Shown: positions 1-5,975, counted from the stretch's first letter. The stretch: 6,597 bases of DNA from an uncultured Spirochaetales bacterium (GCA_934276485.1 CAKQTE010000013.1:1-6597); one strand, 5' to 3'. Notes: a model not told the origin generated them from the sequence alone. A program made the numbers and translations.

Positions 1-52
1 AAATTAATAACTATACTAGTTATTTCTCTTACATAGAAAACAGAAGGCTAAA

Positions 53-78
53 CTAAAACCACCTGAACGGTGGCTTAG
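53..78 (-). terminator. GC-rich hairpin, possible minus-strand terminator
   Basis: CCACC (59-63) pairs with GGTGG (69-73) around a 5-base loop, and CTAA (53-56) with TTAG (75-78) can extend the stem past a small internal loop. Read on the minus strand the GGTGG arm is followed by a T-rich tail (TTTTAGTTTAG), which suits a rho-independent terminator. It could equally be the end of a degraded insertion element. No gene is visible next to it in 1-286. Confidence 0.35.
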
Positions 79-250
79 ATGAAAAACATAATAGTTTAGT
101 AGGAAGTTTTAACCGCACAGGTCGAAAATATTTACAAGTGTTAAATATGAAAGAGTAGATCTTATATCTGTTATCTTTGGAAAAAGACATAAAGATAATC
201 CTTGGAGTTTTGTCTTAATGGGCTAATGAACAGTGAATACTTCAAAATAT

Positions 251-282
251 AAGGCATGTTCAGATCTCTCCAAACATGCCTT
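251..282 (-). terminator. Terminator of the aldo/keto reductase gene
   Basis: A perfect 10-bp stem, AAGGCATGTT (251-260) with AACATGCCTT (273-282), encloses a 12-base loop. It starts 5 bases beyond the reductase stop codon. On the minus strand the stem is followed by ATATTTTGAA, a moderately T-rich tail. The plus strand also shows a short T-rich run (TTTAATTT), so it may work in both directions. Confidence 0.7.
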
Positions 283-286
283 TAAT

Positions 287-1162
287 TTAGAATGTTGTTT
301 CGTCAGGGTTTCTAAGAGGTGTAACACCTTCTACTTTCAAGTTTGCAATTTGCTCAATATCTTCATCTGTAAGCTCAAATGAGAATACATCGGTATTGCT
401 CTTGATGCGCTCTGGTGTAACGCTCTTTGGAAGAGGAAGATATTCACTTTGAAGAGCGTAACGAATACAAACTTGGGCTGTTGTTTTGTTGTATTTGTTA
501 GCTATCTTGATCATTTCACTATTGTTAAGAACAGCTCCTGTTCCCATTGGGGAATAAGCTTCAAGAAGCATGCCTTTTTCTCTTGAGTAAGCGGCAGCAT
601 CTTCTGCATTGATGCTAGGACAAAACTTGATCTGATTCACAGCAGGTAGTATTTCTGCCTTTTCAAGAATGGCATCTATATGATGAGGAAAGAAGTTTGA
701 TAGTCCAATAGCTCTTAGTTTTCCATCTCTATATGCTTCTTCCATAGCTTTCCAGCTCTCTTGGTCCTTATTCTTCCAGTCATCTCTATACATAATAGGA
801 TTAGGCCAGTGAATTAGATACAGATCGATATAGTCTAGGCCGAGCAGGGAAAGAGAGGAATCAATAGCTCTCTTGGTATTGTCATAACCATGGTCATTGT
901 TATGAAGCTTGGTTGTGACAAAGATCTCGTCTCTCTTGATACCACGCTCTGTTATAAAATCGCGGATAGCTTTTCCGACGCTTTCTTCGTTTCCATATGC
1001 TGTTGCAGTATCGATATGACGATATCCAGCATCTAGAGCTGCCTTCACGGCATTGTATGAGATATCTCCATCTGGAGATTGCCAAGTTCCAAATCCAATG
1101 CATGGAATCTTAACACCATTGTTAAGGGTAAATGTATCTGTAAGTGAGTTTAACTTTTCCAT
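287..1162 (-). CDS. Aldo/keto reductase, NADPH-type, 291 aa
   Basis: A cytosolic single-domain (beta/alpha)8 oxidoreductase expected to reduce aldehydes or ketones with NADPH; the natural substrate cannot be read from sequence. The AKR catalytic tetrad is complete: D51, Y56, K85 and H118, in the contexts HIDTATAYGNE, VTTKL and LIHWP. GLSNF follows at 153-157, and the cofactor-phosphate loop KSVTPERI (K246, S247, R252) is typical of NADPH-preferring members. Length is normal for the AKR5-like 2,5-diketo-gluconate reductase/YtbE group. The start is supported by AGGAG at 1169-1173, six bases upstream of ATG. It lies 22 bases downstream of the AAA ATPase gene on the same strand with no separate promoter seen in the gap, so the two are probably cotranscribed, and a hairpin terminator follows. 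The family is certain; the physiological role is not. Confidence 0.95.
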   Translation of the reverse strand: MEKLNSLTDTFTLNNGVKIPCIGFGTWQSPDGDISYNAVKAALDAGYRHIDTATAYGNEESVGKAIRDFITERGIKRDEIFVTTKLHNNDHGYDNTKRAIDSSLSLLGLDYIDLYLIHWPNPIMYRDDWKNKDQESWKAMEEAYRDGKLRAIGLSNFFPHHIDAILEKAEILPAVNQIKFCPSINAEDAAAYSREKGMLLEAYSPMGTGAVLNNSEMIKIANKYNKTTAQVCIRYALQSEYLPLPKSVTPERIKSNTDVFSFELTDEDIEQIANLKVEGVTPLRNPDETTF

Positions 1163-1168
1163 TTTATT

Positions 1169-1173
1169 CTCCT
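1169..1173 (-). promoter_or_regulatory. Ribosome binding site of the aldo/keto reductase
   Basis: AGGAG on the minus strand, six bases from the ATG at 1162. It lies within the 22-base gap after the ATPase stop codon and fixes the reductase start. Confidence 0.8.
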
Positions 1174-1184
1174 ACAAAAGTATT

Positions 1185-2573
1185 TTACAAAATCATTTTT
1201 TCATTTGCAAAGGATGTTTGGATAGAGTACAGATCGAGCCCAGATATTGTCTTGACTGGTAATGCGACATTTTCAAATCCAGAAGCAGAGACAATTCCAA
1301 AACCATCTAGTTTTATCCCTTCTGCCTTCAAGGCTTTGTCTAGTTCTTCTTTGACAGAACCAAAAGACAAAGGTCTTTCATAATACTTTGCTTCATAGAT
1401 TTCATATCCACTTATTGTTTCCAAAGCGATATCGAATTCACCGTTTTTCTTTGCTTCTTTGTTGTCATACCAATAAGAGCCAATTGATATGATATCGGGA
1501 CGATTTAAGATTGCAAAATATTGTTTAATTAAATTTTCAAACCTATAGCTGATGAATGTGTTTAAGCTTGGCAATATATGTTTTTCATAGAATGCAGATG
1601 TATTGATGATCCCTGGGTTGCTATCTAGATAGGAATACCAAAAACGAAGGAGATTGCTTTTTATCACATAAAAGCTTTTCTTCTTGTCATTTTTCTTATT
1701 GATGGGAAAATGTTTTTCAATTAGTTCTAACTCAATCAACTCATTTAATGTTTTTGATAGTTGCTTTCTTGCTTTTTCGTCCTGTATAGTGCTTTCAATT
1801 TCTCCATAGTGCTTTTTCCCATTTCCAATTCTACGGATAATTATGTTTCCATTGTTGATTGCAGAAACCTCTGTAGATGTAATGGTATCGACATAGTATC
1901 TTGCAATCCCTTCCGTCTGTAGAAGTAATGATTCTATATTTCCTCTTAAGCCTTTTCTTTCATCGATTAATGAAAGAATATTTGGCAGTCCTCCAAAGAC
2001 TGCATAATATCCTATTTTTTCCATTATGCTAGAGTTCTTGTAGAATTCACTTGCCTCTAGATAATTAAGTTCCTGCAGATTGATAATAGAGGAAAATCGA
2101 CCAAATAGAGGATTGGTATTATCTTTAGCAAGGCTTTGTAATATACGAATTGCACTTCCAGAGAGTATTAACTTTATATTGCTTCCCTTGTAATCGATGA
2201 AATCTCTTAGCCATGCATCTATAACCAATGCTTGCTTTTCATCTTTTCCTCTCATGTCTTGGTATTCATCTATTACGAGAACGATTTTCTCTTCTCTTTT
2301 TGAAAGGTATGATAAATAGTCTTGAAATGAAGAGAAACTCATCCAAGGTTCATGTAGGATTTCTCCTGATATTCGTGATAGATTCAGTGTGTTTCTTTCT
2401 ATTTCATCAGGTATTGCTGTATAAACAATCTTGATTCCTGCATATGTCTTTAAAGCTTCGTTAATCAAACTGGTTTTGCCAATTCGTCTTCTTCCATAAA
2501 CCAATATAGAGGATCTATCTGTTTTTAATGATTCATGTATTTGTTGTATTTCTTTCTTTCTGCCTATGAACAT
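1185..2573 (-). CDS. AAA-type ATPase with C-terminal nuclease-like tail (DUF234 type), 462 aa
   Basis: A predicted cytosolic ATPase of the 'archaeal ATPase plus DUF234' group. What is seen: an N-terminal FIGRKKE motif, Walker A GRRRIGKTS at 27-35, Walker B VLVIDEYQ with D102 and E103, and sensor-like LSGS at 137-140. A region rich in Arg, Lys and Glu around 255-300 resembles a winged helix. The tail carries the pattern of a PD-(D/E)xK nuclease fold: GEFDIA with D381, then YEAKYY with E394 and K396. That this family's tail has a restriction-endonuclease-like fold is general knowledge; whether it cuts DNA is unknown. A good promoter lies upstream (2615-2643), but no Shine-Dalgarno is visible before the ATG; the residues MFIGRKKE are the usual family start, so I keep it. 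The duplicated 118-bp palindromic element lies upstream. Cellular role and partners are not known. Confidence 0.85.
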   Translation of the reverse strand: MFIGRKKEIQQIHESLKTDRSSILVYGRRRIGKTSLINEALKTYAGIKIVYTAIPDEIERNTLNLSRISGEILHEPWMSFSSFQDYLSYLSKREEKIVLVIDEYQDMRGKDEKQALVIDAWLRDFIDYKGSNIKLILSGSAIRILQSLAKDNTNPLFGRFSSIINLQELNYLEASEFYKNSSIMEKIGYYAVFGGLPNILSLIDERKGLRGNIESLLLQTEGIARYYVDTITSTEVSAINNGNIIIRRIGNGKKHYGEIESTIQDEKARKQLSKTLNELIELELIEKHFPINKKNDKKKSFYVIKSNLLRFWYSYLDSNPGIINTSAFYEKHILPSLNTFISYRFENLIKQYFAILNRPDIISIGSYWYDNKEAKKNGEFDIALETISGYEIYEAKYYERPLSFGSVKEELDKALKAEGIKLDGFGIVSASGFENVALPVKTISGLDLYSIQTSFANEKMIL

Positions 2574-2614
2574 ATCTATACCAAATTAATTTTTACTTAA
2601 TTTATCTTTAGTAT

Positions 2615-2643
2615 ATTTTAGTTCAGTAAAGTATGGCTGTCAA
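2615..2643 (-). promoter_or_regulatory. Sigma-70-type promoter of the DUF234-type ATPase
   Basis: On the minus strand a perfect -35 TTGACA (2638-2643) and a -10 TAAAAT (2615-2620, five of six matches) are separated by exactly 17 bases. The predicted transcript starts about 35 bases upstream of the ATG at 2573. The spacer holds TTTACTGAA (2622-2630), which shares TTTACTGA with the arm of the nearby palindrome. Confidence 0.65.
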
Positions 2644-2687
2644 TAAATGGCATAATTTCAGAGTGGATTAGATTATGATAAAACGCA

Positions 2688-2805
2688 GAAAACAATAATA
2701 TTCTCAGTAAAAAACATAGGAATTTACTGAGAATCAAGATGAATGGATTTGTTATGAAAATAGTTGGGTTCTACAATCAGAGTGAATTTGAGCCAAATAA
2801 ACAAT
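2688..2805. repeat. 118-bp palindromic repeat, copy A (upstream of the DUF234-type ATPase)
   Basis: This segment aligns without gaps to 3961-4078 with 17 mismatches by my count, about 86 percent identity; the first 73 bases differ at only four positions. It contains a perfect inverted repeat, ATTCTCAGTAAA (2700-2711) and TTTACTGAGAAT (2723-2734), with an 11-base spacer, so the arms are 23 bp apart. Copy A lies between the fic stop codon and the ATPase promoter. It could be an operator module, a small mobile repeat or a weak terminator. Confidence 0.85.
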
Positions 2806-2853
2806 ATAGAAAGAGTTCGAGAGCGAATGTAGTATCTTAAAACTGACTTGTTA

Positions 2854-3933
2854 TTATAGTTCTTCCAGGAAATTCAAGTTGAAAGAATAGTTTGTATTTT
2901 TGCTTCCTCCAAATCCCTTTTGTATAAAGCCATATTGTTCAAGCTTCTTGAGATCTCTATTAGCAGTATCTGGATGACATTTGTTGATCTTTGCATACTT
3001 ATTTGCAGTGATGTTACCTTGCCAATCATCAGATAGAACTCTCTCTAGCAATCTCATCTGTCTTGCATTTAGCTTCAAGCGTTCTGCTTCAATGAATACT
3101 TCTTTCACTTTGAAAGATTTCTGGATTTTGTTTATCGCTTCTTCATACGCATTTAAAAGTTGTTGAAGTAGCCATGTAATCCACTTGGTTATATCCATAG
3201 AACCTAGAGATGTTGTTTTCAATATCTCATAGTATTCTTTTTGGTGTTTCTTTATTTCAGTTGATATATATACAGCGGGTATGGAGTTTGAATCCTTATT
3301 GAGAATATAGTCTCCAATTATTCTTGAAATGCGTCCATTTCCATCTTCAAATGGATGAATTGCAACAAAATAGTAACTAGCTATTGCTGCTAGTATTGGC
3401 TCTGAATAAGTGGCACTGTTTACAAAATCAAAAAAGCCATCAACCATTTTGGAAATATGATTAGCTGCAGGAGCTTCATATATGATTTCTCTATTTTTGA
3501 ATTGTCCTGATACTACATATATTGGGCCAGAACGAAATTCTCCTCTTTTGATACCTGGATTATTCTCCACGACTTTTTTGTGCCATGACAGAATACGGTC
3601 TATAGTTAGCTTTTCATGATTTAGTACAGCATCAAGAAGTATATCAGCAATTCCATCATAATAGACCTTTGTATTGGTATCCGGAGATGGAATATCAAGT
3701 CGCTTTGCAATTGAAGAATAGATATCAGCATCAGATAAATTGATGCCTTCTATTTGCCAAGAAGCTTTCAATTCTGCAATGAGAGCCTCTGCAACTGTTT
3801 CTTTTTTGTTTGAAAGAATACTTAGCATTCCATCTAAGTACTCTTTCTTTCTCAATATGAGACTATCTAGCTCTGATATAGCGCTGTAATCAAATGTGAA
3901 ATTGGGCCAATCTATATTCTCATATATGTACAT
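2854..3933 (-). CDS. Fic-domain AMPylase with DUF4172 N-terminus and C-terminal winged helix, 359 aa
   Basis: Predicted cytosolic enzyme that moves AMP from ATP to a protein hydroxyl. N-terminal IDWPNF is typical of DUF4172. SWQIEG (S58, E62, G63) fits the class II inhibitory motif (S/T)xxxE(G/N), whose Glu blocks productive ATP binding. Target-docking flap around EIIYEAP (149-155). The catalytic motif is intact, HPFEDGNGRISR at 193-204, with base H193, metal ligand D197 and R201/R204. A winged helix spans about 308-343, with a likely recognition helix near 321-334. Length and order match SoFic-like self-regulated Fic proteins. I chose the ATG at 3931-3933; the frame stays open to an ATG at 3990, but that adds 19 non-family residues and falls in the palindrome. 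Neither start has a clear Shine-Dalgarno. No separate antitoxin gene is present, consistent with internal inhibition. Its target is unknown. Confidence 0.9.
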   Translation of the reverse strand: MYIYENIDWPNFTFDYSAISELDSLILRKKEYLDGMLSILSNKKETVAEALIAELKASWQIEGINLSDADIYSSIAKRLDIPSPDTNTKVYYDGIADILLDAVLNHEKLTIDRILSWHKKVVENNPGIKRGEFRSGPIYVVSGQFKNREIIYEAPAANHISKMVDGFFDFVNSATYSEPILAAIASYYFVAIHPFEDGNGRISRIIGDYILNKDSNSIPAVYISTEIKKHQKEYYEILKTTSLGSMDITKWITWLLQQLLNAYEEAINKIQKSFKVKEVFIEAERLKLNARQMRLLERVLSDDWQGNITANKYAKINKCHPDTANRDLKKLEQYGFIQKGFGGSKNTNYSFNLNFLEEL

Positions 3934-3960
3934 AAGTAAAGTGTAATATGTTAATACATA

Positions 3961-4078
3961 GAAAACAATAACATTCTCAGTAAAAAACATATGAATTTAC
4001 TGAGAATCAAGATAAATGAATTTGTTATGAAAAAGGTTAGATTCTGCAAGCAAATTGAATTTGCTCAAAATAACAAAT
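3961..4078. repeat. 118-bp palindromic repeat, copy B (upstream of fic)
   Basis: Gap-free partner of 2688-2805. The palindrome arms are ATTCTCAGTAAA (3973-3984) and TTTACTGAGAAT (3996-4007). Both arms are identical to copy A, while the flanking bases have diverged. It begins 28 bases upstream of the chosen fic ATG, where promoter and operator sites are expected; a weak candidate promoter on the minus strand is TTATTG, 17 bases, TATTAC. The region from here to 4258 is the divergent intergenic space between fic and the DUF4143-type ATPase. Confidence 0.85.
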
Positions 4079-4139
4079 CGAATTTAAACAATTAGAAATC
4101 CAAGAACCAGAAACTGTTTACCTTTTCTATCTACAAAGT

Positions 4140-4217
4140 CGGAAGTAAAACAGCAATATTTTCGGAAGTGAAGTCGCAATAAAATCGGAAGTGAAATCGT
4201 GATATTTTCGGAAGTCG
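4140..4217 (+). repeat. 23-bp tandem repeats upstream of the DUF4143-type ATPase
   Basis: Three full 23-bp units run head to tail at 4140-4162, 4163-4185 and 4186-4208, each beginning CGGAAGT and ending in an AT-rich stretch. A partial fourth unit begins at 4209 (CGGAAGTCG). Units two and three agree at most positions. The array overlaps the -35 region of the downstream promoter, so it is a candidate operator array with a two-helical-turn period. It lacks the long repeats and unique spacers of a CRISPR array. Confidence 0.8.
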
Positions 4218-4227
4218 ATGGTATACT
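4199..4227 (+). promoter_or_regulatory. Extended -10 promoter of the DUF4143-type ATPase
   Basis: TGGTATACT (4219-4227) is an extended -10 with five of six matches to TATAAT. Seventeen bases upstream of the hexamer, GTGATA (4199-4204) gives a four-of-six -35 lying inside repeat unit three. The predicted transcript begins near 4234, after the in-frame GTG at 4199, which rules that codon out as a start on this transcript. Confidence 0.6.
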
Positions 4228-4248
4228 GTCTCTACAAAGTAGATTAAT

Positions 4249-4253
4249 GGAGA
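4249..4253 (+). promoter_or_regulatory. Ribosome binding site deciding the DUF4143-type ATPase start
   Basis: GGAGA lies five bases upstream of the ATG at 4259. The alternative in-frame GTG at 4199 and ATG at 4247 have no comparable site, and the ATG at 4247 overlaps this one. Confidence 0.75.
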
Positions 4254-4258
4254 TCTTT

Positions 4259-5530
4259 ATGGAAAATAAATATCTGAAACGAATCGCTGATCAAGTATTA
4301 CAAGAACGATTGACATCAAGTGGTGCTGTATTGATAGAAGGACCAAAGTGGTGTGGAAAAACAAGGACAGCCTTAGAGAATTCAAAAAGCCATTTGTTCA
4401 TGCAAGATCCAGATAAAGCGATTTCCTATTTAAAAGCAGCCGATACAAAGCCATCATTGCTATTAATGGGAGAAACCCCCAGACTTCTAGATGAGTGGCA
4501 GACGGCACCTGTACTTTGGGATGCCGTTCGTTTCATGGTGGACCAAAGAGGAATGCCTGGACAGTTTATTTTGACAGGTTCAGCAGTTCCAAAGGACAAT
4601 GTAGTACAACACACTGGTACAGGACGAATTTCAAGATTATTGATGCGTCCTATGAGTCTGTATGAGTCTCTGGAATCCAATGGTAGTGTTTCCTTAAAAG
4701 CGTTGTTTGATGGAGAAACAGAGATAGACAGTTTTTCAACATTGACAATAGAACAGATTGCTTTTGCAATTGTAAGAGGAGGTTGGCCTGCATCAATTGG
4801 GAGTCCAGAGAAGATTGCATTGCGTCATGCCATTGACTATGTAGAAGCAATCATCAATGCGGATGTTTCTAGAGTAGATAGTATTGAGAAAAATCCTGTT
4901 CGAGTAAGAGCGCTATTACGTTCTCTTTCTAGAAATATATCAACGATGGCAACTATCAAAACGATTCATGATGATATTGCTATGGGGGATGCTGATGAAA
5001 GTATCTCAGAGAAAACAATCAGTCAATATCTTGGGGCTTTGGATAGGATATTTGTTACAGAGAATTTGCCTGCATGGAATCCTGCACTTCGTTCAAAGAC
5101 TGCGATTCGTACATCTCCAAAGAGACAGTTTGTTGATCCTTCTATTGCAACTGCAGTAATGCGATTAACTCCATCAAGGTTGTTGGAAGATTTCAATTAT
5201 TTTGGTTTTCTTTTTGAATCGTTGTGTGATCGAGACCTGCGTATATATGCTGAAGCTCTCGATGGGCAGGTTTTCCATTATCGTGATGGAAGCGGGCTGG
5301 AATCCGATGCTGTTATTGCATTGAATGATGGGCGATGGGCAGCAGTTGAAGTGAAATTAGGCTCAAGAGAGATCGAGGATGCAGCGGTACATTTGTTGGA
5401 ATTGAAGAACAAAGTGAATACAGAGAAAATGCGTGAGCCATCATTTTTAATGATCTTAACAGTAACCGAGATAGCTTATCGAAGAGAGGATGGTGTTTTT
5501 GTTGTTCCTATTGGGTGCCTTAAGGACTAA
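4259..5530 (+). CDS. AAA_14/DUF4143-type ATPase with nuclease-like C-terminus, 423 aa
   Basis: A predicted cytosolic P-loop ATPase of the large AAA_14 plus DUF4143 family, often present in many copies per genome in gut anaerobes; its function is unknown. Seen: N-terminal YLKRIADQ, Walker A GPKWCGKT (28-35), Walker B RLLDEWQ with D78 and E79, sensor-like LTGS (105-108), and the family segment GTGRISRLLMRPMSLYES from 119. The C-terminal half carries FLFESL (E320), LESDAVI (D350) and AVEVKLG (E364, K366), the spacing of a PD-(D/E)xK nuclease core. No transmembrane segment or signal peptide. The frame opens at a GTG at 4199, but start 4259 is preferred because of the GGAGA site and the predicted transcription start. 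Length is normal for the family and the frame is intact. Diverges from fic. The resemblance in plan to the ATPase at 1185-2573 is functional analogy within P-loop ATPases, not close homology. Confidence 0.87.
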   Translation: MENKYLKRIADQVLQERLTSSGAVLIEGPKWCGKTRTALENSKSHLFMQDPDKAISYLKAADTKPSLLLMGETPRLLDEWQTAPVLWDAVRFMVDQRGMPGQFILTGSAVPKDNVVQHTGTGRISRLLMRPMSLYESLESNGSVSLKALFDGETEIDSFSTLTIEQIAFAIVRGGWPASIGSPEKIALRHAIDYVEAIINADVSRVDSIEKNPVRVRALLRSLSRNISTMATIKTIHDDIAMGDADESISEKTISQYLGALDRIFVTENLPAWNPALRSKTAIRTSPKRQFVDPSIATAVMRLTPSRLLEDFNYFGFLFESLCDRDLRIYAEALDGQVFHYRDGSGLESDAVIALNDGRWAAVEVKLGSREIEDAAVHLLELKNKVNTEKMREPSFLMILTVTEIAYRREDGVFVVPIGCLKD

Positions 5531-5643
5531 GCGTTTTGTGAAAGGGTAAGAAGAATTTCTATCGTTAGATTGTTAAGGTATTAAAGAACTCTGGTAGTTT
5601 AATAACAAGGTCCATAAAGAGTTTGGATTAACAATACAAAAGA

Positions 5644-5681
5644 AAAGAGCACACGTGGAAGTGATTCCATTTATGCTCTTT
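5644..5681. terminator. Bidirectional terminator-like hairpin after the DUF4143-type ATPase
   Basis: AAAGAGCA (5644-5651) pairs with TGCTCTTT (5674-5681), and inside it TGGAA (5656-5660) pairs with TTCCA (5665-5669) around a GTGA tetraloop. The plus strand is followed by ATTTAAG; the minus strand by the better T-rich tail TCTTTTG. It lies about 113 bases beyond the ATPase stop codon and is the first convincing terminator for it. Confidence 0.55.
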
Positions 5682-5747
5682 ATTTAAGCCACTATAAGTT
5701 TGAACTTTATCTCACAGCTTAGATTTCTTTAGTCTCTCCTGCTTTTA

Positions 5748-5800
5748 CGATCCCTAGCCGAGAAAGCCCACGAGCTTCAGCCGTGGGATGAGAGGCTCTG
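5748..5800 (+). ncRNA. IS200/IS605-type right-end hairpin or omega-RNA scaffold remnant
   Basis: The segment around AGAAAGCCCACG (5761-5772) and CTTCAGCCGTGGGATGAG (5775-5792) folds with CCCACG (5767-5772) against CGTGGG (5782-5787); GC/GC pairs (74-75 with 80-81 in the last two digits) close a TTCA loop. From memory, 'AGAAGCCCACG...GCCGTGGG' hairpins are characteristic of the right ends of IS200/IS605 elements, where the tnpB 3' end overlaps the omega-RNA scaffold. No tnpA or tnpB reading frame is found upstream in 5531-5750, so this would be a solo end or a decayed copy. Orientation is inferred as plus. A plain hairpin of other origin remains possible. Confidence 0.45.
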
Positions 5801-5837
5801 AGAATCTTTCCTAATTTGATGGTTTCGAGACGATTTC

Positions 5838-5940
5838 GTTAGAAATAAATTATATTTGAGCTATAAGTAAACTATAGTTCCCGCTAAGTTTTTCTAACAA
5901 CAATTTTCTTTTCCAGCAGGCTTTGACCTGCTATATTTTT
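5838..5940 (+). ncRNA. Structured segment ending in a terminator, candidate small RNA or leader
   Basis: Three nested or successive pairings occur: GTTAGAAA (5838-5845) with TTTCTAAC (5891-5898); inside it GAGCTATA (5858-5865) with TATAGTTC (5873-5880), including one G-U pair; then the terminator hairpin at 5915-5932. No convincing promoter is visible, only a weak TTGATG at 5816 with TAGAAA 18 bases on. I do not recognise an RNA family. Confidence 0.25.
5915..5940 (+). terminator. Rho-independent terminator upstream of the transposase
   Basis: AGCAGG (5915-5920) pairs with CCTGCT (5927-5932) around the 6-base loop CTTTGA and is followed by ATATTTTT. It faces the plus strand and would stop any transcript entering from 5531-5914 before the transposase. 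No gene immediately precedes it. Confidence 0.65.
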
Positions 5941-5975
5941 AACTCTTTATTTTACAAGAAACTATTCGAATTTTG

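Noticed and set aside
3..158. Left-edge reading frame encoding an N-N-Y-x-S-Y-F-like tail, interrupted by one stop at 54-56
   Set aside because: The tail loosely resembles the end of an IS3-type transposase, but it is too short and lacks the usual motifs, so I could not support it as a pseudogene.
900..1383. Overlapping frames on both strands within the reductase and ATPase genes, and similar frames in the DUF4143-type ATPase (4426-5159)
   Set aside because: They lie inside well-supported genes in other frames, lack recognisable domains and ribosome binding sites, and read as shadows.
2700..2734. Palindrome of copy A as the fic terminator
   Set aside because: It is AT-rich, lies 120 bases past the stop, lacks a clean T-run after the stem, and an identical palindrome lies upstream of fic where a terminator would make little sense.
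2854..3933. Fic as the toxin of a two-gene toxin-antitoxin pair
   Set aside because: No small antitoxin gene adjoins it, and the inhibitory motif S58-E62-G63 is inside the protein, which points to self-inhibition.
3934..3990. Upstream ATG at 3990 for the Fic gene
   Set aside because: It adds a hydrophobic, non-family 19-residue leader encoded by the repeat element; the DUF4172 family start fits the ATG at 3933. The leader is too short and poorly shaped for a confident signal peptide.
4140..4217. CRISPR-like array
   Set aside because: The units are only 23 bp, follow one another with no unique spacers, are imperfect, and no cas gene is present; they overlap a promoter instead.
4199..4258. 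GTG start at 4199 for the DUF4143-type ATPase, adding 20 residues
   Set aside because: It lies within repeat unit three and upstream of the predicted transcription start, has no ribosome binding site, and the family normally starts near the YLKRIADQ segment at 4259.
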